Assembly: GCA_028873575.1 (NCBI GenBank)
Contig: JAGWHY010000009.1
Coordinates: 1 to 52,690 of the forward strand
Direction: 5' to 3'
DNA length: 52,690 bases
Source of the DNA: Acidobacteriota bacterium
Lineage (GTDB): Bacteria; Actinomycetota; Acidimicrobiia; Acidimicrobiales; RAAP-2
The notes under the pieces are model-generated. The model did no database searches. It was not told where the DNA came from and saw only the letters and a program-made list of their open reading frames with translations. Below are positions 41,309-48,827 of this stretch, in pieces (the stretch's first letter is position 1; every line of letters starts with the position of its first letter). The translations under genes were made by a program, and so were the position numbers.

Positions 41309-41976
41309 GGATTCTCATTGTCGAAGACGACGCGGGCATCGCCTCGTTCGTCGTGAAGGGGCTCCGGGCCGAAGGTTACGTCGCGTTGGTCGCGGGTAAC
41401 GCGCCGGACGCGGAGCGCCATCTCTTGCACGCCACGGAGCCGTTCGATCTCGTCCTACTGGACCTCGGTCTCCCGGGCATGTCCGGTGAGGAACTTCTTC
41501 AGCGAGTACGCAATCGCGGCGTCACGATACCGATCATCATTCTCACCGCGCGAACCGGAACTGGCAATAAAGTGCGCGGACTCGACCTTGGCGCCAACGA
41601 CTACGTCACCAAGCCGTTCGCCTTTGAAGAACTCTTGGCGCGCATTCGATCAGCCGTGCGCTCGTCGAACCAGCCGACGTCGACGGAACTCGTCGTCGGT
41701 GATCTCCGCCTCGACCTCTTCACGAAAATCGCCCAGCGCGACGGCGTCGCGGTCGAACTCGCGCCACGCGAATGGGCGCTCCTCGAACTCTTTATGCGCC
41801 ATCCGACGCACGTCCTCTCACGCAGCCGGATCCTCGCTGAAGTGTGGAGCTACGACTTCGACCCCGGTAGCAACGTGGTCGACGTGTACGTCGGCTATCT
41901 GCGACGAAAACTCAATCGGCCCGGGCTCGAACCACTGTTCAAGGCCGTTCGAGGTGCCGGCTATCGGCTTCGGTGA
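41305..41976 (+). CDS. OmpR/PhoB-type response regulator
   Basis: 223 aa from GTG 41305. The receiver domain holds the acidic pocket (VEDD) and phospho-acceptor Asp53 (LLDLGLPG), with the conserved Thr and Lys (LTARTG, YVTKPF). The winged-helix DNA-binding domain covers the C-terminal half (LAPREWALLELFM, then VDVYVGYLRRKL, then KAVRGAGYRL). It is the partner of the overlapping kinase gene. Direct targets are not evident; the secreted Ser/Thr-rich genes on both sides are candidates. Confidence 0.93.
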   Translation: MRILIVEDDAGIASFVVKGLRAEGYVALVAGNAPDAERHLLHATEPFDLVLLDLGLPGMSGEELLQRVRNRGVTIPIIILTARTGTGNKVRGLDLGANDYVTKPFAFEELLARIRSAVRSSNQPTSTELVVGDLRLDLFTKIAQRDGVAVELAPREWALLELFMRHPTHVLSRSRILAEVWSYDFDPGSNVVDVYVGYLRRKLNRPGLEPLFKAVRGAGYRLR

Positions 41977-41979
41977 GGC

Positions 41980-42450
41980 TTAATCGTCGCCCGAGGTCGA
42001 AGACGTCGTTGATCCGTTCACGCCGTCGCTCGGCGACGTCGCGCTGCTCGTCTGATCCTCGTTGCCTTGATCGCTACTCGAGATTGCGGAACTATCGTCA
42101 CCGCTCGAGGTGGTGCCCTGGTCGTCGCCCGCGATAGCGGAATTATCGTCACCGCTCGAGGTGGTGCTCTCGTCGTCACCCGACGTCGTCGTGCTTAACG
42201 AGGGTGCCGGAGCGAGGCCCAGCGGCGGGGCCGTTGGCGCAGTGGTGGTGGTCGTGGTCGTCGGGTCCACCGGCGAGGTCGTCGTGGTGGCGTCGTGTGG
42301 CGCCACGTTGAGACCCGACGCGTCGTGCGCGCTCGTCGACGCCGCGACGTGTGGCTTGGGTGACAGAACAGCTGCCGTCGCGATGCTGAGCGTTGAGGTC
42401 ACCAGCAACGTCGCCGTCCAAGACGCCACTACTCCCAATTTGCGAATCAT
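41980..42450 (-). CDS. Exported Ser/Thr/Asp-rich repeat protein ending in SGDD
   Basis: 156 aa with an N-terminal signal segment (about 5-28). Then a Thr/Pro linker, followed by Ser/Gly/Asp repeats of the type STTSSGDD and SAIAGDDQ. The C-terminus is TTSSTSGDD. A 51-bp DNA repeat underlies two 17-residue units. It runs toward the response regulator gene, with 3 bp between stops. No domain is recognised. The acidic GDD repeats might bind cations, which is speculation. Confidence 0.6.
   Translation of the reverse strand: MIRKLGVVASWTATLLVTSTLSIATAAVLSPKPHVAASTSAHDASGLNVAPHDATTTTSPVDPTTTTTTTAPTAPPLGLAPAPSLSTTTSGDDESTTSSGDDNSAIAGDDQGTTSSGDDSSAISSSDQGNEDQTSSATSPSDGVNGSTTSSTSGDD
42086..42180. repeat. 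Tandem repeat of 51-bp period
   Basis: Two units starting at 42086 and 42137 (GCGGAAYTATCGTCACCGC...), encoding 17 residues each in the exported GDD protein. Confidence 0.7.
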
Positions 42451-42571
42451 GTCGCTCTCCTCAGTCGGAATGAAATCCTTTACCCACCTTGGTCGCCGCG
42501 CGTGGTTTTGTCCACGTAACTAAAGAAATTCTCATCGAACGCTCATCTTGCGTCTGGGAATCACCAGTCGG

Positions 42572-43303
42572 CTACTGGTGGGGCGTTGGTACCCGCGCGC
42601 CGAAGAGCGTCCGTGGCGTCCGACCGACCTGGCGTAATCGAAAGACGCTGACCGACACCGGCTCGCCCACCCTCACGTGCGCGTCGCCGAGCGAACGAAA
42701 GCCGGCTGCCTCGATCGTGTCCAGTCGAACGCGCCGAAGCCTGGCGTCGCGCACGCGCCACGGCTCGTGACGGAGTTCCCCGCGCCACAAGCGACCGAAC
42801 TTCGTCGTGTACAGCGCGTAGCGCTCGAACAGAAACTGCTCGAGCCCCTCGCGCGCCGGACGCGCCACGTCGTCGACGACGTCCACCTCGAGTTCGGCGC
42901 ACGCGCGGTCGTGGGAGCGCTCACTGCGCCATCGCCACTGTGCGTCAACCCGTTGAAAGTGCGTGGTCGCTCGCCGATACGGCAAGCCGAACGTGATCTT
43001 GGCCGTCGCCACGGCGAGCCACGAGTCCGCGTCGAGCGTGCAGAACCACACCCCCGTTCGTCCTTTGGGTCCCCTGACGTAGGTGCGCACGTTGACCTCA
43101 CCAAAATTACGAACGCCGAAAACTTTGGAGAGTGAGCCGAAGGGACCCGCGAGGCGCAGGTCCGTCATCGAGAAGGGGACGAGACCGACCCAGGCCGACC
43201 CGTCGAAGAGGTCTGGTTCAAGTCCAGGGGGAAGTACGGCCGCCACGTCGCTCGGCGCGACGGGCCAGTGGCACCAGATGAGATCACGCCACGTCTGGCG
43301 CAT
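42572..43303 (-). CDS. DUF2071 family protein (YqjF-like)
   Basis: 243 aa from ATG 43303 (43324 is also possible). The family motifs are VPFSMTDLRLAG, then VNVRTYVRGPKGRTGVWF and FGLPYRRA. DUF2071 proteins have a beta-rich fold of unknown role. The gene lies 31 bp downstream of the DCC gene on the same strand, and the two are probably co-transcribed. Neither member gives a clear substrate. Confidence 0.82.
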   Translation of the reverse strand: MRQTWRDLIWCHWPVAPSDVAAVLPPGLEPDLFDGSAWVGLVPFSMTDLRLAGPFGSLSKVFGVRNFGEVNVRTYVRGPKGRTGVWFCTLDADSWLAVATAKITFGLPYRRATTHFQRVDAQWRWRSERSHDRACAELEVDVVDDVARPAREGLEQFLFERYALYTTKFGRLWRGELRHEPWRVRDARLRRVRLDTIEAAGFRSLGDAHVRVGEPVSVSVFRLRQVGRTPRTLFGARVPTPHQ

Positions 43304-43334
43304 GAGGGTCACCCGAGATCTCATCGGCGTACCG

Positions 43335-43760
43335 TCAGCGCGCCTCGGATGGAAGTACGGCGCATCCGTCGTCGAGCAGACGTAGTTGCACCAAACGGCG
43401 AGATATCGCGAACCGACGCTGCGCGATGAGACGATACGCCGCGTCGTTCAGCGCGCGGATCGCCCTGACGCGATTACCCCAGAGAATGATTCGTCCGACG
43501 GCGCCCCAGCCTCTCGGCAACACGGCGAGCGCCGCGCCGACGGCCGACGAACGCAAGAACGTGTCACCGATCTCGTTTCGAAGTACCGCCGTGTCGGCTA
43601 AGGGAAGTTCCGTCCGATCGGCCCACGTCACGTCAACCGATGCCGTGGCCCGAATAAGTCCCTTCGCGTCGCGTTTCTGCAGCCACCAGACACTGGCTCG
43701 ACAGAGTCCACAGTCACCGTCGAAGACCAGCTCAAACGATGATGGCCTCGAAGGTTTCAC
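43335..43760 (-). CDS. DCC family thiol-disulfide protein (DUF393)
   Basis: 141 aa. D14-G-D-C17-G-L-C20 is the DCC/thioredoxin-like signature that follows the first strand (FELVFDGDC). The rest is helical with hydrophobic stretches (AVGAALAVLPRGWGAVGRIILW). It probably acts in disulfide exchange near the membrane. Upstream of the DUF2071 gene on the same strand. Confidence 0.85.
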   Translation of the reverse strand: MKPSRPSSFELVFDGDCGLCRASVWWLQKRDAKGLIRATASVDVTWADRTELPLADTAVLRNEIGDTFLRSSAVGAALAVLPRGWGAVGRIILWGNRVRAIRALNDAAYRLIAQRRFAISRRLVQLRLLDDGCAVLPSEAR

Positions 43761-43857
43761 GCCGTCAGCCTAAGGGTCTCACGGATACGTCTATCTCCCC
43801 GGTATCAGGAACAAAGATGACGACCAGGCTCGAGAACCCCGCCCGTAAGGTGATCGA

Positions 43858-44532
43858 GTGTCCACCTTTTTTGAGGCAAAAAAAATCTTGGTCGTCGGCG
43901 GCTCGGGCGTCCTCGGGGCCGCGCTCGCGCGAGAGTTTCGCGCGGCGGGCGCGGCGGTGAGCCTCGTAACACGCGCGTCGAGCACTCTGCCGAGCGATCT
44001 TCGCGACTTGCCGTGCGCCCGCGCCGACGTTCGCGATCGTGACGCTTTACGCGCCGCCTTCGCCGAGTTGGGTGGACGCGCTGACGGCGTCGTCAACGCG
44101 GTTGGCGTAGTTGCCTTTGGTGCGGTGACCGACGTGCCCGCCGACGTGGTGCTCGAGCTCTTTCGCGTCAACGCGTTGGGTACCGTCAACGTCCTCGCCG
44201 CGGGCGCGGAGGTGCTGAGCGAGGGTGGTTTCGTGGCGTCGCTCACGGGCGTCGCGGCCGACGTCGCGGTATTGAATATGAGCGCGTACTGCGCCTCGAA
44301 GAGTGCCGCGCACGCCGCGATGGCGGTGGCCGCGCGCGAGTGGCGATCGAAGAAAATAACCGTGCTCGACGTTCGAGCGCCGCACACCGAAACCGGTCTC
44401 GTCGAACGCGCACTGTGGGGCCAAGCGCCCAAGATGCCCCTGGGGCTTACGCCCGAGGTGGTCGCCGCTCGGATTCGTACGGCGCTCGAGAACGGAGAAC
44501 GCGATCTCCCGGCCGACGCCTTCGCGACGTAA
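43858..44532 (+). CDS. Short-chain dehydrogenase/reductase
   Basis: 224 aa from GTG 43858, preceded by AAGGTGA. The Rossmann loop GGSGVLGAAL (Gly-rich TGxxxGxG type) is near the N-terminus. NAVGVVAFG, then Tyr-x3-Lys in YCASKSA form the active-site set, with the Ser of ASLTG before it. It oxidises or reduces an alcohol or ketone with NAD(P). Length is slightly below the family's usual 245-260. Substrate unknown. Confidence 0.88.
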   Translation: MSTFFEAKKILVVGGSGVLGAALAREFRAAGAAVSLVTRASSTLPSDLRDLPCARADVRDRDALRAAFAELGGRADGVVNAVGVVAFGAVTDVPADVVLELFRVNALGTVNVLAAGAEVLSEGGFVASLTGVAADVAVLNMSAYCASKSAAHAAMAVAAREWRSKKITVLDVRAPHTETGLVERALWGQAPKMPLGLTPEVVAARIRTALENGERDLPADAFAT

Positions 44533-44672
44533 GCGCTAAAAGGCATCCGTCGCGTCTTGGCGTAACGCACACCTCGTGCGTCGACCGGCTGACGCACCAT
44601 CGCGCCAACGAACGCGAGCGCACTACGACACGCCTTTAACGTCGCCGCCCGTGATCACGATGAAGGCGAGCC

Positions 44673-45317
44673 TCAACGGCGCCAAAGGAAGAGGTGCGTC
44701 ACCCCACTCGGACTCGGTATCTCTTCGAGGTGGAAACGCTCTTGTAGATCGTGCGGGCTATTCCAGAGGCGCTCGCCACGGCCCAACTCGACGGGCGCGA
44801 CGACCACGTGCAGTTGATCAATGAGGTCAGCTTCGAGAAACGCGCGGACCGTCGCGACGCCGCCCCCCACGCGAACGTCCTTGCCGTTGGCCGCGTCGAA
44901 GGCTCGCGCCAGTGCTTCGTGCGGCGTCGCGTCAAGGAAGTAGAACGTGGTCTCGCCCATCGTGAGGGGCGGGCGCTCGTAGTGCGTGAGGACGAACACG
45001 GGCGTACGAAACGGAGGTTCATCGCCCCACCAACCTTGCCAATCAAGATTTTCCCACGGACCACGTTGTGGACCAAATTTGTTACGACCCATGATTTCGG
45101 CTCCGATGCCGTGCGCAAAATCACGCGTGCAAAAGTCGTCGAGTCCGTACGTCCCGCCGGGATCGGTCCGGTTGACCCAATGGGCGGTGGCGCCGGCCCA
45201 GGCAAAAAGTTCTGCGGGATTCGCGTGGCCGAATGGACGCTCGAGGCTCTGACCTTCGCCGGTGCCGAAGCCGTCTCTCGACACCACGAAATTGTGAACA
45301 CGCACCGCCTGAGTCAT
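44673..45317 (-). CDS. DHFR/RibD C-terminal-like reductase
   Basis: 214 aa from ATG 45317, which follows GGAGGATC; a start at 45359 is less likely. The fold of the RibD C-terminal/dihydrofolate reductase family is shown by VHNFVVSRDGFG at the start, MGRNKFGPQ, FVLTHYERPPL, VGGGVATVRAFLEADLIDQLHVVVAP and the closing LFLWRR. It likely reduces a substrate with NADPH, but such stand-alone proteins have varied or unknown substrates. It is not in an operon with folate or riboflavin genes here. Confidence 0.82.
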   Translation of the reverse strand: MTQAVRVHNFVVSRDGFGTGEGQSLERPFGHANPAELFAWAGATAHWVNRTDPGGTYGLDDFCTRDFAHGIGAEIMGRNKFGPQRGPWENLDWQGWWGDEPPFRTPVFVLTHYERPPLTMGETTFYFLDATPHEALARAFDAANGKDVRVGGGVATVRAFLEADLIDQLHVVVAPVELGRGERLWNSPHDLQERFHLEEIPSPSGVTHLFLWRR

Positions 45318-45526
45318 GCGAAGATCCTCCAGAGAGGCGACGCCTCGACGCGTCGTCATGACGGCAAGAATACGCCGACGTCAATTACCCGTTGGAACCG
45401 AAAGCACCGCGAACGTCGCGCGTTCCTCAGCAACGAATCCGCGCAATTCGATCCGAGTAACCACTTTTCGGCAGTCAACGACCACTTGGCGACCAAGTCC
45501 TGGACCATCGGACGGCGAGTCCCACG

Positions 45527-45554
45527 GAGTGGACCTTGAGTCACACAATAAGAA
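45527..45554 (+). repeat. Direct repeat, left of MntA/HepT module
   Basis: 28 bp (GAGTGGACCTTGAGTCACAC...) repeated at 46606-46633 with two mismatches. The copies bracket the toxin-antitoxin pair with 1079 bp between starts. Confidence 0.7.
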
Positions 45555-45611
45555 CCATAATTCTACAATCTTATGTCGCTGCCCATAGACAATCAGTACT
45601 ATTATTTTCGT

Positions 45612-46142
45612 ATGAAGAGTGGCGAATATAGTCCAACCGGCAAGATCCTCCGAGAAGCACGTATCAGCGCCCGTCTATCGCAAACCGAGGTTGCACGTCG
45701 TGCGCACGTTGCGCAAAGCGTGATTAGTGCCTATGAGTCGGGCCGCAGGGAGCCCTCGGTCTCTACGCTCGAACGTCTCATCCTCGCGACGGGACACCGC
45801 TTGACTCTCAATCTCGAACGTTCGAGCGATTACCCGCGCGGTCTGCCTGACACCCCACTCGGTCGCCGACTCCGCCAGCGCCGACGTTCGATACTTGCCT
45901 GTGCGGCGCTCCACGGTGCAAGTAACGTCCGCGTCTTTGGTAGCACCGCTCGAGGTGAAGACCAACCCAATAGTGACGTTGATTTAGTGGTCGACCTGGA
46001 AAAGGGAACCGGATTATTCGCACTGGAGGCACTTCGCAGGGAACTCACGAAGATTCTCGGCACGCCCGTTGACATCGCTCCATCAGACAGCCTCCGGCCC
46101 CGAGTTCGTGAAGAGGTCGAGCGCGAGTCCATCCAAATATGA
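45612..46142 (+). CDS. Xre-type helix-turn-helix fused to MntA nucleotidyltransferase (antitoxin)
   Basis: 176 aa from ATG 45612; TACTAT nine bases upstream fits a leaderless start. Residues 9-65 are an Xre/HTH_3 domain (ARLSQTEVARRAHVAQSVIS). Residues 95-170 are a minimal nucleotidyltransferase with GSx10DxD (G110-S111, D122-V-D124). In MntA/HepT systems this enzyme AMPylates the HepT toxin to block its RNase activity. The DNA-binding fusion adds self-regulation. The HepT gene overlaps its end (ATGA). Confidence 0.85.
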   Translation: MKSGEYSPTGKILREARISARLSQTEVARRAHVAQSVISAYESGRREPSVSTLERLILATGHRLTLNLERSSDYPRGLPDTPLGRRLRQRRRSILACAALHGASNVRVFGSTARGEDQPNSDVDLVVDLEKGTGLFALEALRRELTKILGTPVDIAPSDSLRPRVREEVERESIQI

Positions 46143-46504
46143 GTTCACGGCACGACGACGAACGCCTCGCCGACATTATGGACGCGATTACTGCGATTAA
46201 TAGCCATCTCGCTCGGGGCGACCTCTCCGACGGGCTGATTTTTGACGCAGTTCGCCTAAGGCTCATCGAGATCGGTGAAGCAGTGAAATTGTTGGATCCC
46301 AAACTCGTCGCACTAAGGCCCGATTTCAAGTGGTCCGACGCCGCAGGAATGCGTGATTGGTTAACGCACCACTACTTCGACACCTCTCGAGCGGTGGTCG
46401 AAGCAACCATCACCGAGGATCTTCCCTCACTTGAAGTAGCCGTCCTTGAAATTCAGGCACGCCTCGAACTCGCCGAACGGCGCGCGCGACATGAGTCGCG
46501 ATGA
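46139..46504 (+). CDS. hepT: HepT-like HEPN toxin
   Basis: 121 aa, helical. R72-D-W-L-T-H77 is the RX4H RNase motif, followed by HYFD, so Tyr79 is in the position AMPylated by MntA in known systems. The rest is a typical DUF86-like helical bundle (AVRLRLIEIGEAVKLLDPKL). It overlaps the antitoxin by 4 nt. Toxicity is inferred from family and context. Confidence 0.88.
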   Translation: MSSRHDDERLADIMDAITAINSHLARGDLSDGLIFDAVRLRLIEIGEAVKLLDPKLVALRPDFKWSDAAGMRDWLTHHYFDTSRAVVEATITEDLPSLEVAVLEIQARLELAERRARHESR

Positions 46505-46605
46505 GAATAAGGATCGCGGGCTTGGTCGCTAATGCATGAATAACGTCCGACGCGATAATTCATGATGTTGCACCTGGTGGTCCACTAAATGGGACGCAGG
46601 TCAAC

Positions 46606-46633
46606 GAGTGGTCCTTGCGTCACACAATAAGAA
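46606..46633 (+). repeat. Direct repeat, right of MntA/HepT module
   Basis: Second copy of the 28-bp repeat at 45527-45554. It lies about 100 bp past the toxin stop. Confidence 0.7.
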
Positions 46634-46689
46634 TCGCTCGGTTTCTGTGCTTGCACGAAAGTCAAGCTTCCTTGAAACGCAGAAGCTGT

Positions 46690-46911
46690 CTACAGCAAGT
46701 CGATGAATTCGCTCACAGTAACGTCAGACTGTCGAAGAATCGCCGCAAGCGTCCCCCGGGCGAGTTCCCGATGAATCGGGACAATCACCGTTCTGCCCCC
46801 TTGATTGCGGAGCTTCACATGACTGCCTCTCTGCCCGATCTCTGCAAAGCCAATCTTCTTGAGCGCAGTGACGGTCTCTTGACCGGAAACAACGGGTAGC
46901 GCGGAGCTCAC
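46690..46911 (-). CDS. hicA: HicA-like toxin
   Basis: 73 aa with the double-stranded-RNA-binding-like fold of HicA: the helix GQETVTALKKIGFAEIG, then QRGSHVKLRNQG, whose GSH holds the catalytic His, then VIVPIHRELARGTLAAILRQ. It degrades mRNA in known systems. Its start overlaps the HicB stop (ATGA), with the antitoxin first in the operon, opposite to the usual hicA-hicB order. Confidence 0.88.
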   Translation of the reverse strand: MSSALPVVSGQETVTALKKIGFAEIGQRGSHVKLRNQGGRTVIVPIHRELARGTLAAILRQSDVTVSEFIDLL

Positions 46912-47108
46912 GCAGGAATCAATACCGTGGTGATGATTGGTGGCTCTATTGAGTCGGGGAGATCCTCCCCTTCGAAGTACAAGCCCAACGCTTCTTCGAG
47001 ATTCGCGACAGCCTCATCAACAGTCTCACCTTGGCTTACCACGTCGACGTCAAGGCACCTGGCGACATACCAAGGTTCTTCGTGGGTGACGGCGACCGTG
47101 AACTTCAT
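46908..47108 (-). CDS. hicB: HicB-like antitoxin (short)
   Basis: 66 aa. It has the HicB partial RNase-H-like fold: YVARCLDVDVVSQGETVDEAVANLEEALGLYF. The usual C-terminal DNA-binding domain is missing. It may thus neutralise HicA but not bind DNA. ATG 47108 lies 7 nt after TACGAT, a leaderless pattern. It lies 59 bp from tRNA-Ala, which points to a mobile origin. Confidence 0.85.
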   Translation of the reverse strand: MKFTVAVTHEEPWYVARCLDVDVVSQGETVDEAVANLEEALGLYFEGEDLPDSIEPPIITTVLIPA

Positions 47109-47115
47109 AATTCAA

Positions 47116-47143
47116 ATCGTACCAGCGGCCTGTCTGGTCAGAC
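47116..47143 (-). promoter_or_regulatory. hicBA promoter with inverted repeat
   Basis: The minus-strand -10 TACGAT covers 47121-47116. GTCTG/CAGAC (47132-47136 with 47139-47143) is a small palindrome just upstream. HicB here lacks a DNA-binding domain, so what binds it, if anything, is unknown. Confidence 0.4.
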
Positions 47144-47166
47144 CCGGTTCTCATTCTGTTCCGGAG

Positions 47167-47239
47167 TGGAGGTGATGGGATTCGAACCCACTGCCTCTAC
47201 ATTGCGAACGTAGCGCTCTACCAATTGAGCTACACCCCC
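47167..47239 (-). tRNA. tRNA-Ala(CGC)
   Basis: On the minus strand it folds with acceptor GGGGGTG/CACCTCC (one G-U), D stem GCTC/GAGC, anticodon stem CTACG/TGTAG with loop TTCGCAA (anticodon CGC), and T stem GTGGG/CCCAT with loop TTCGAAT. The discriminator base is A; CCA is not encoded. It flanks a toxin-antitoxin patch but shows no duplicated fragment. Confidence 0.95.
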
Positions 47240-47254
47240 GAAGGAGTTCCTATT

Positions 47255-48019
47255 TTAGCCTAAGGCGCGACGGGGTGGTGCCGAGCGTTGCCACTGTTGG
47301 GATTGCTCGGGCTGGTAGAACTCCGAGTCGTCTTCGAATTCGTCGTACTCCTCGTAACGAGAGGCCTCGTAGAGGGGCTGCACCGTGGCCAGGGGACCGC
47401 GCGCGGCCAGGCGCGGCGAGAGTGACGCCGCCTCAATCAAGCCTTCACGAACGGCGTAGTAGGCCAGCGCCCCGAACCCGACGAGCGAGAGCCACGCGAG
47501 CAGCGAAAGATAGATAAGCGCGGAGACGCCACTGACGAAACCGATAAGCGTCAACACCACCGCGCTCAGCGTCAGCCGTGACACGATCATCTTGCGCTGC
47601 GCCTTCATGGAACGACGACGTCCGCGAATTGGCGACGCGTCGTAGTCGAGTCGCGCGCCACGCGCCATCGACGAGTAGGCGCTCGCGTAGTGGTTGGTCC
47701 GTTGCGGGGCCGGTCGCGGCTCGTCGTCGTAGTCGTAGTCCTGACTCCACTCGTCCCACGACGCGCGTGACTCCAAACTGCCGTAGGTGTCGTCGGCGTG
47801 CACGACCGTGAGGTGAGGACGGCGCTCGACGTGAACAGTTGGTGAATCGGGGCGGTCCAGGCGATGGGCCGGCTCGACCACGTGAGGTTGACGACTCAAG
47901 ACCTCGTGTTCATTGTGGAACGACTCGATTGATCGATCCGTGGCCCCGTCACGAAGCCGGCGAATCACGACCGGCGCGAGAAGAGCGACCCAGAAGAGCG
48001 CGAGGATGATTAGTAGCAT
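47255..48019 (-). CDS. Membrane protein, possibly SepX/GlpR-like
   Basis: 254 aa. N-terminal span (residues 2-19, LLIILALFWVALLAPVVI), then a long hydrophilic region with RRLRDGATDRSIESFHNEHEVL, then an acidic, Tyr/Asp-rich stretch, two further spans at about 148-190 and a Gln/Pro/Arg tail. The layout resembles actinobacterial SepX/GlpR divisome proteins, with an N-terminal membrane anchor and conserved basic segment. The match is by pattern only. It might act in cell division or membrane organisation. Confidence 0.5.
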   Translation of the reverse strand: MLLIILALFWVALLAPVVIRRLRDGATDRSIESFHNEHEVLSRQPHVVEPAHRLDRPDSPTVHVERRPHLTVVHADDTYGSLESRASWDEWSQDYDYDDEPRPAPQRTNHYASAYSSMARGARLDYDASPIRGRRRSMKAQRKMIVSRLTLSAVVLTLIGFVSGVSALIYLSLLAWLSLVGFGALAYYAVREGLIEAASLSPRLAARGPLATVQPLYEASRYEEYDEFEDDSEFYQPEQSQQWQRSAPPRRALG

Positions 48020-48093
48020 CCGACTCTCTCCCTCGAACGTCGCGGTGACATCGCGACAAACTTACAGTTCACACTGGTTTTTTTGGTGGATAG

Positions 48094-48771
48094 TTAGGCC
48101 TCGTGGAGACCGCACTCGTCCTTGTCGAGTCCGACCCACCGACCAGAGCGTCGATCCGTCGGGTCGAGTGGCTTCATGGTCATCGCCGCGCAGCCGATCG
48201 ACGCGTAGCCCTCGCGCCACAACGGGTGCTCCTCAAGCTGGTGACTCGCCAGGTAGTACGCGACGTCGTCGTCGGACCAGGTGGCTAAGGGGTTCACCTT
48301 GACGAGGCCAAATTTCTCATCCCACATCAGGACTTTCATCTCGGCTCGCGTCGCGGCGTCGACGCGCTTCACGCTGCTAATCCAGGCCTGACGACCCGAC
48401 AGCGCGCGCGCGAGCGGTTCCACTTTGCGCAACTCGCAACACCGTGCCGTCCCGCACGGCCACGCCGTCGCGTCCTCGCCGGGGCGCGTCGTCGTGAGTT
48501 GGAGGTTCCACGCGTTGGTGGTGCGGCGCGCGAAGTCCAAGGTCTCGGGAAAGTGTCCTTCGGTGTCCAAAAAAATAATCTCCGTCGCCGGTCGCTGGTT
48601 CCACACCATGTGCAACAAGGCGAGGTCCTCGAAGGAACAGGCCATCGCGACGTCGTCGTCGAATCGCGCGAACGTCCACGTCAAGATGTCGAGGGGCGTC
48701 GCGCGCTCGAACGACGCGTTGACCTCGTCGAGTTCGCGCAAGAGGTCGGGCGTGGGCGTCAAGGTCGTCAT
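48094..48771 (-). CDS. cysH: Phosphoadenylyl- or adenylyl-sulfate reductase, cluster Cys changed
   Basis: 225 aa from ATG 48771, 8 nt after TATGCT (leaderless pattern). SFEDLALLHMV and LDTEGHFPETL form the adenylyl-sulfate-binding core, and the catalytic Cys220 lies in the C-terminal ECGLH. The iron-sulfur ligands of the APS-reductase type are C111-C112 and a CxxC pair. Here the pair reads C194-A-A-M197, so the fourth ligand is Met. The cluster may be built with three Cys or lost. Divergent from cysDN. Confidence 0.9.
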   Translation of the reverse strand: MTTLTPTPDLLRELDEVNASFERATPLDILTWTFARFDDDVAMACSFEDLALLHMVWNQRPATEIIFLDTEGHFPETLDFARRTTNAWNLQLTTTRPGEDATAWPCGTARCCELRKVEPLARALSGRQAWISSVKRVDAATRAEMKVLMWDEKFGLVKVNPLATWSDDDVAYYLASHQLEEHPLWREGYASIGCAAMTMKPLDPTDRRSGRWVGLDKDECGLHEA

Positions 48772-48779
48772 GTGACTAA

Positions 48780-48815
48780 AGCATAACATTATCTAGTGAT
48801 TTTATAGGATATACT
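48780..48815. promoter_or_regulatory. Divergent cys promoters
   Basis: The minus-strand TATGCT (48785-48780) serves cysH, 8 nt before its ATG. The plus-strand TATACT (48810-48815) serves cysDN, 12 nt before its ATG. Both transcripts have little or no leader. AT-rich sequence between them could hold a regulator site. Confidence 0.6.
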
Positions 48816-48827
48816 GGCAAAACCTCT

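Noticed and set aside
42086-42180. CRISPR-like repeat
   Set aside because: Two in-frame 51-bp units inside a low-complexity coding region; no spacers and no cas genes.
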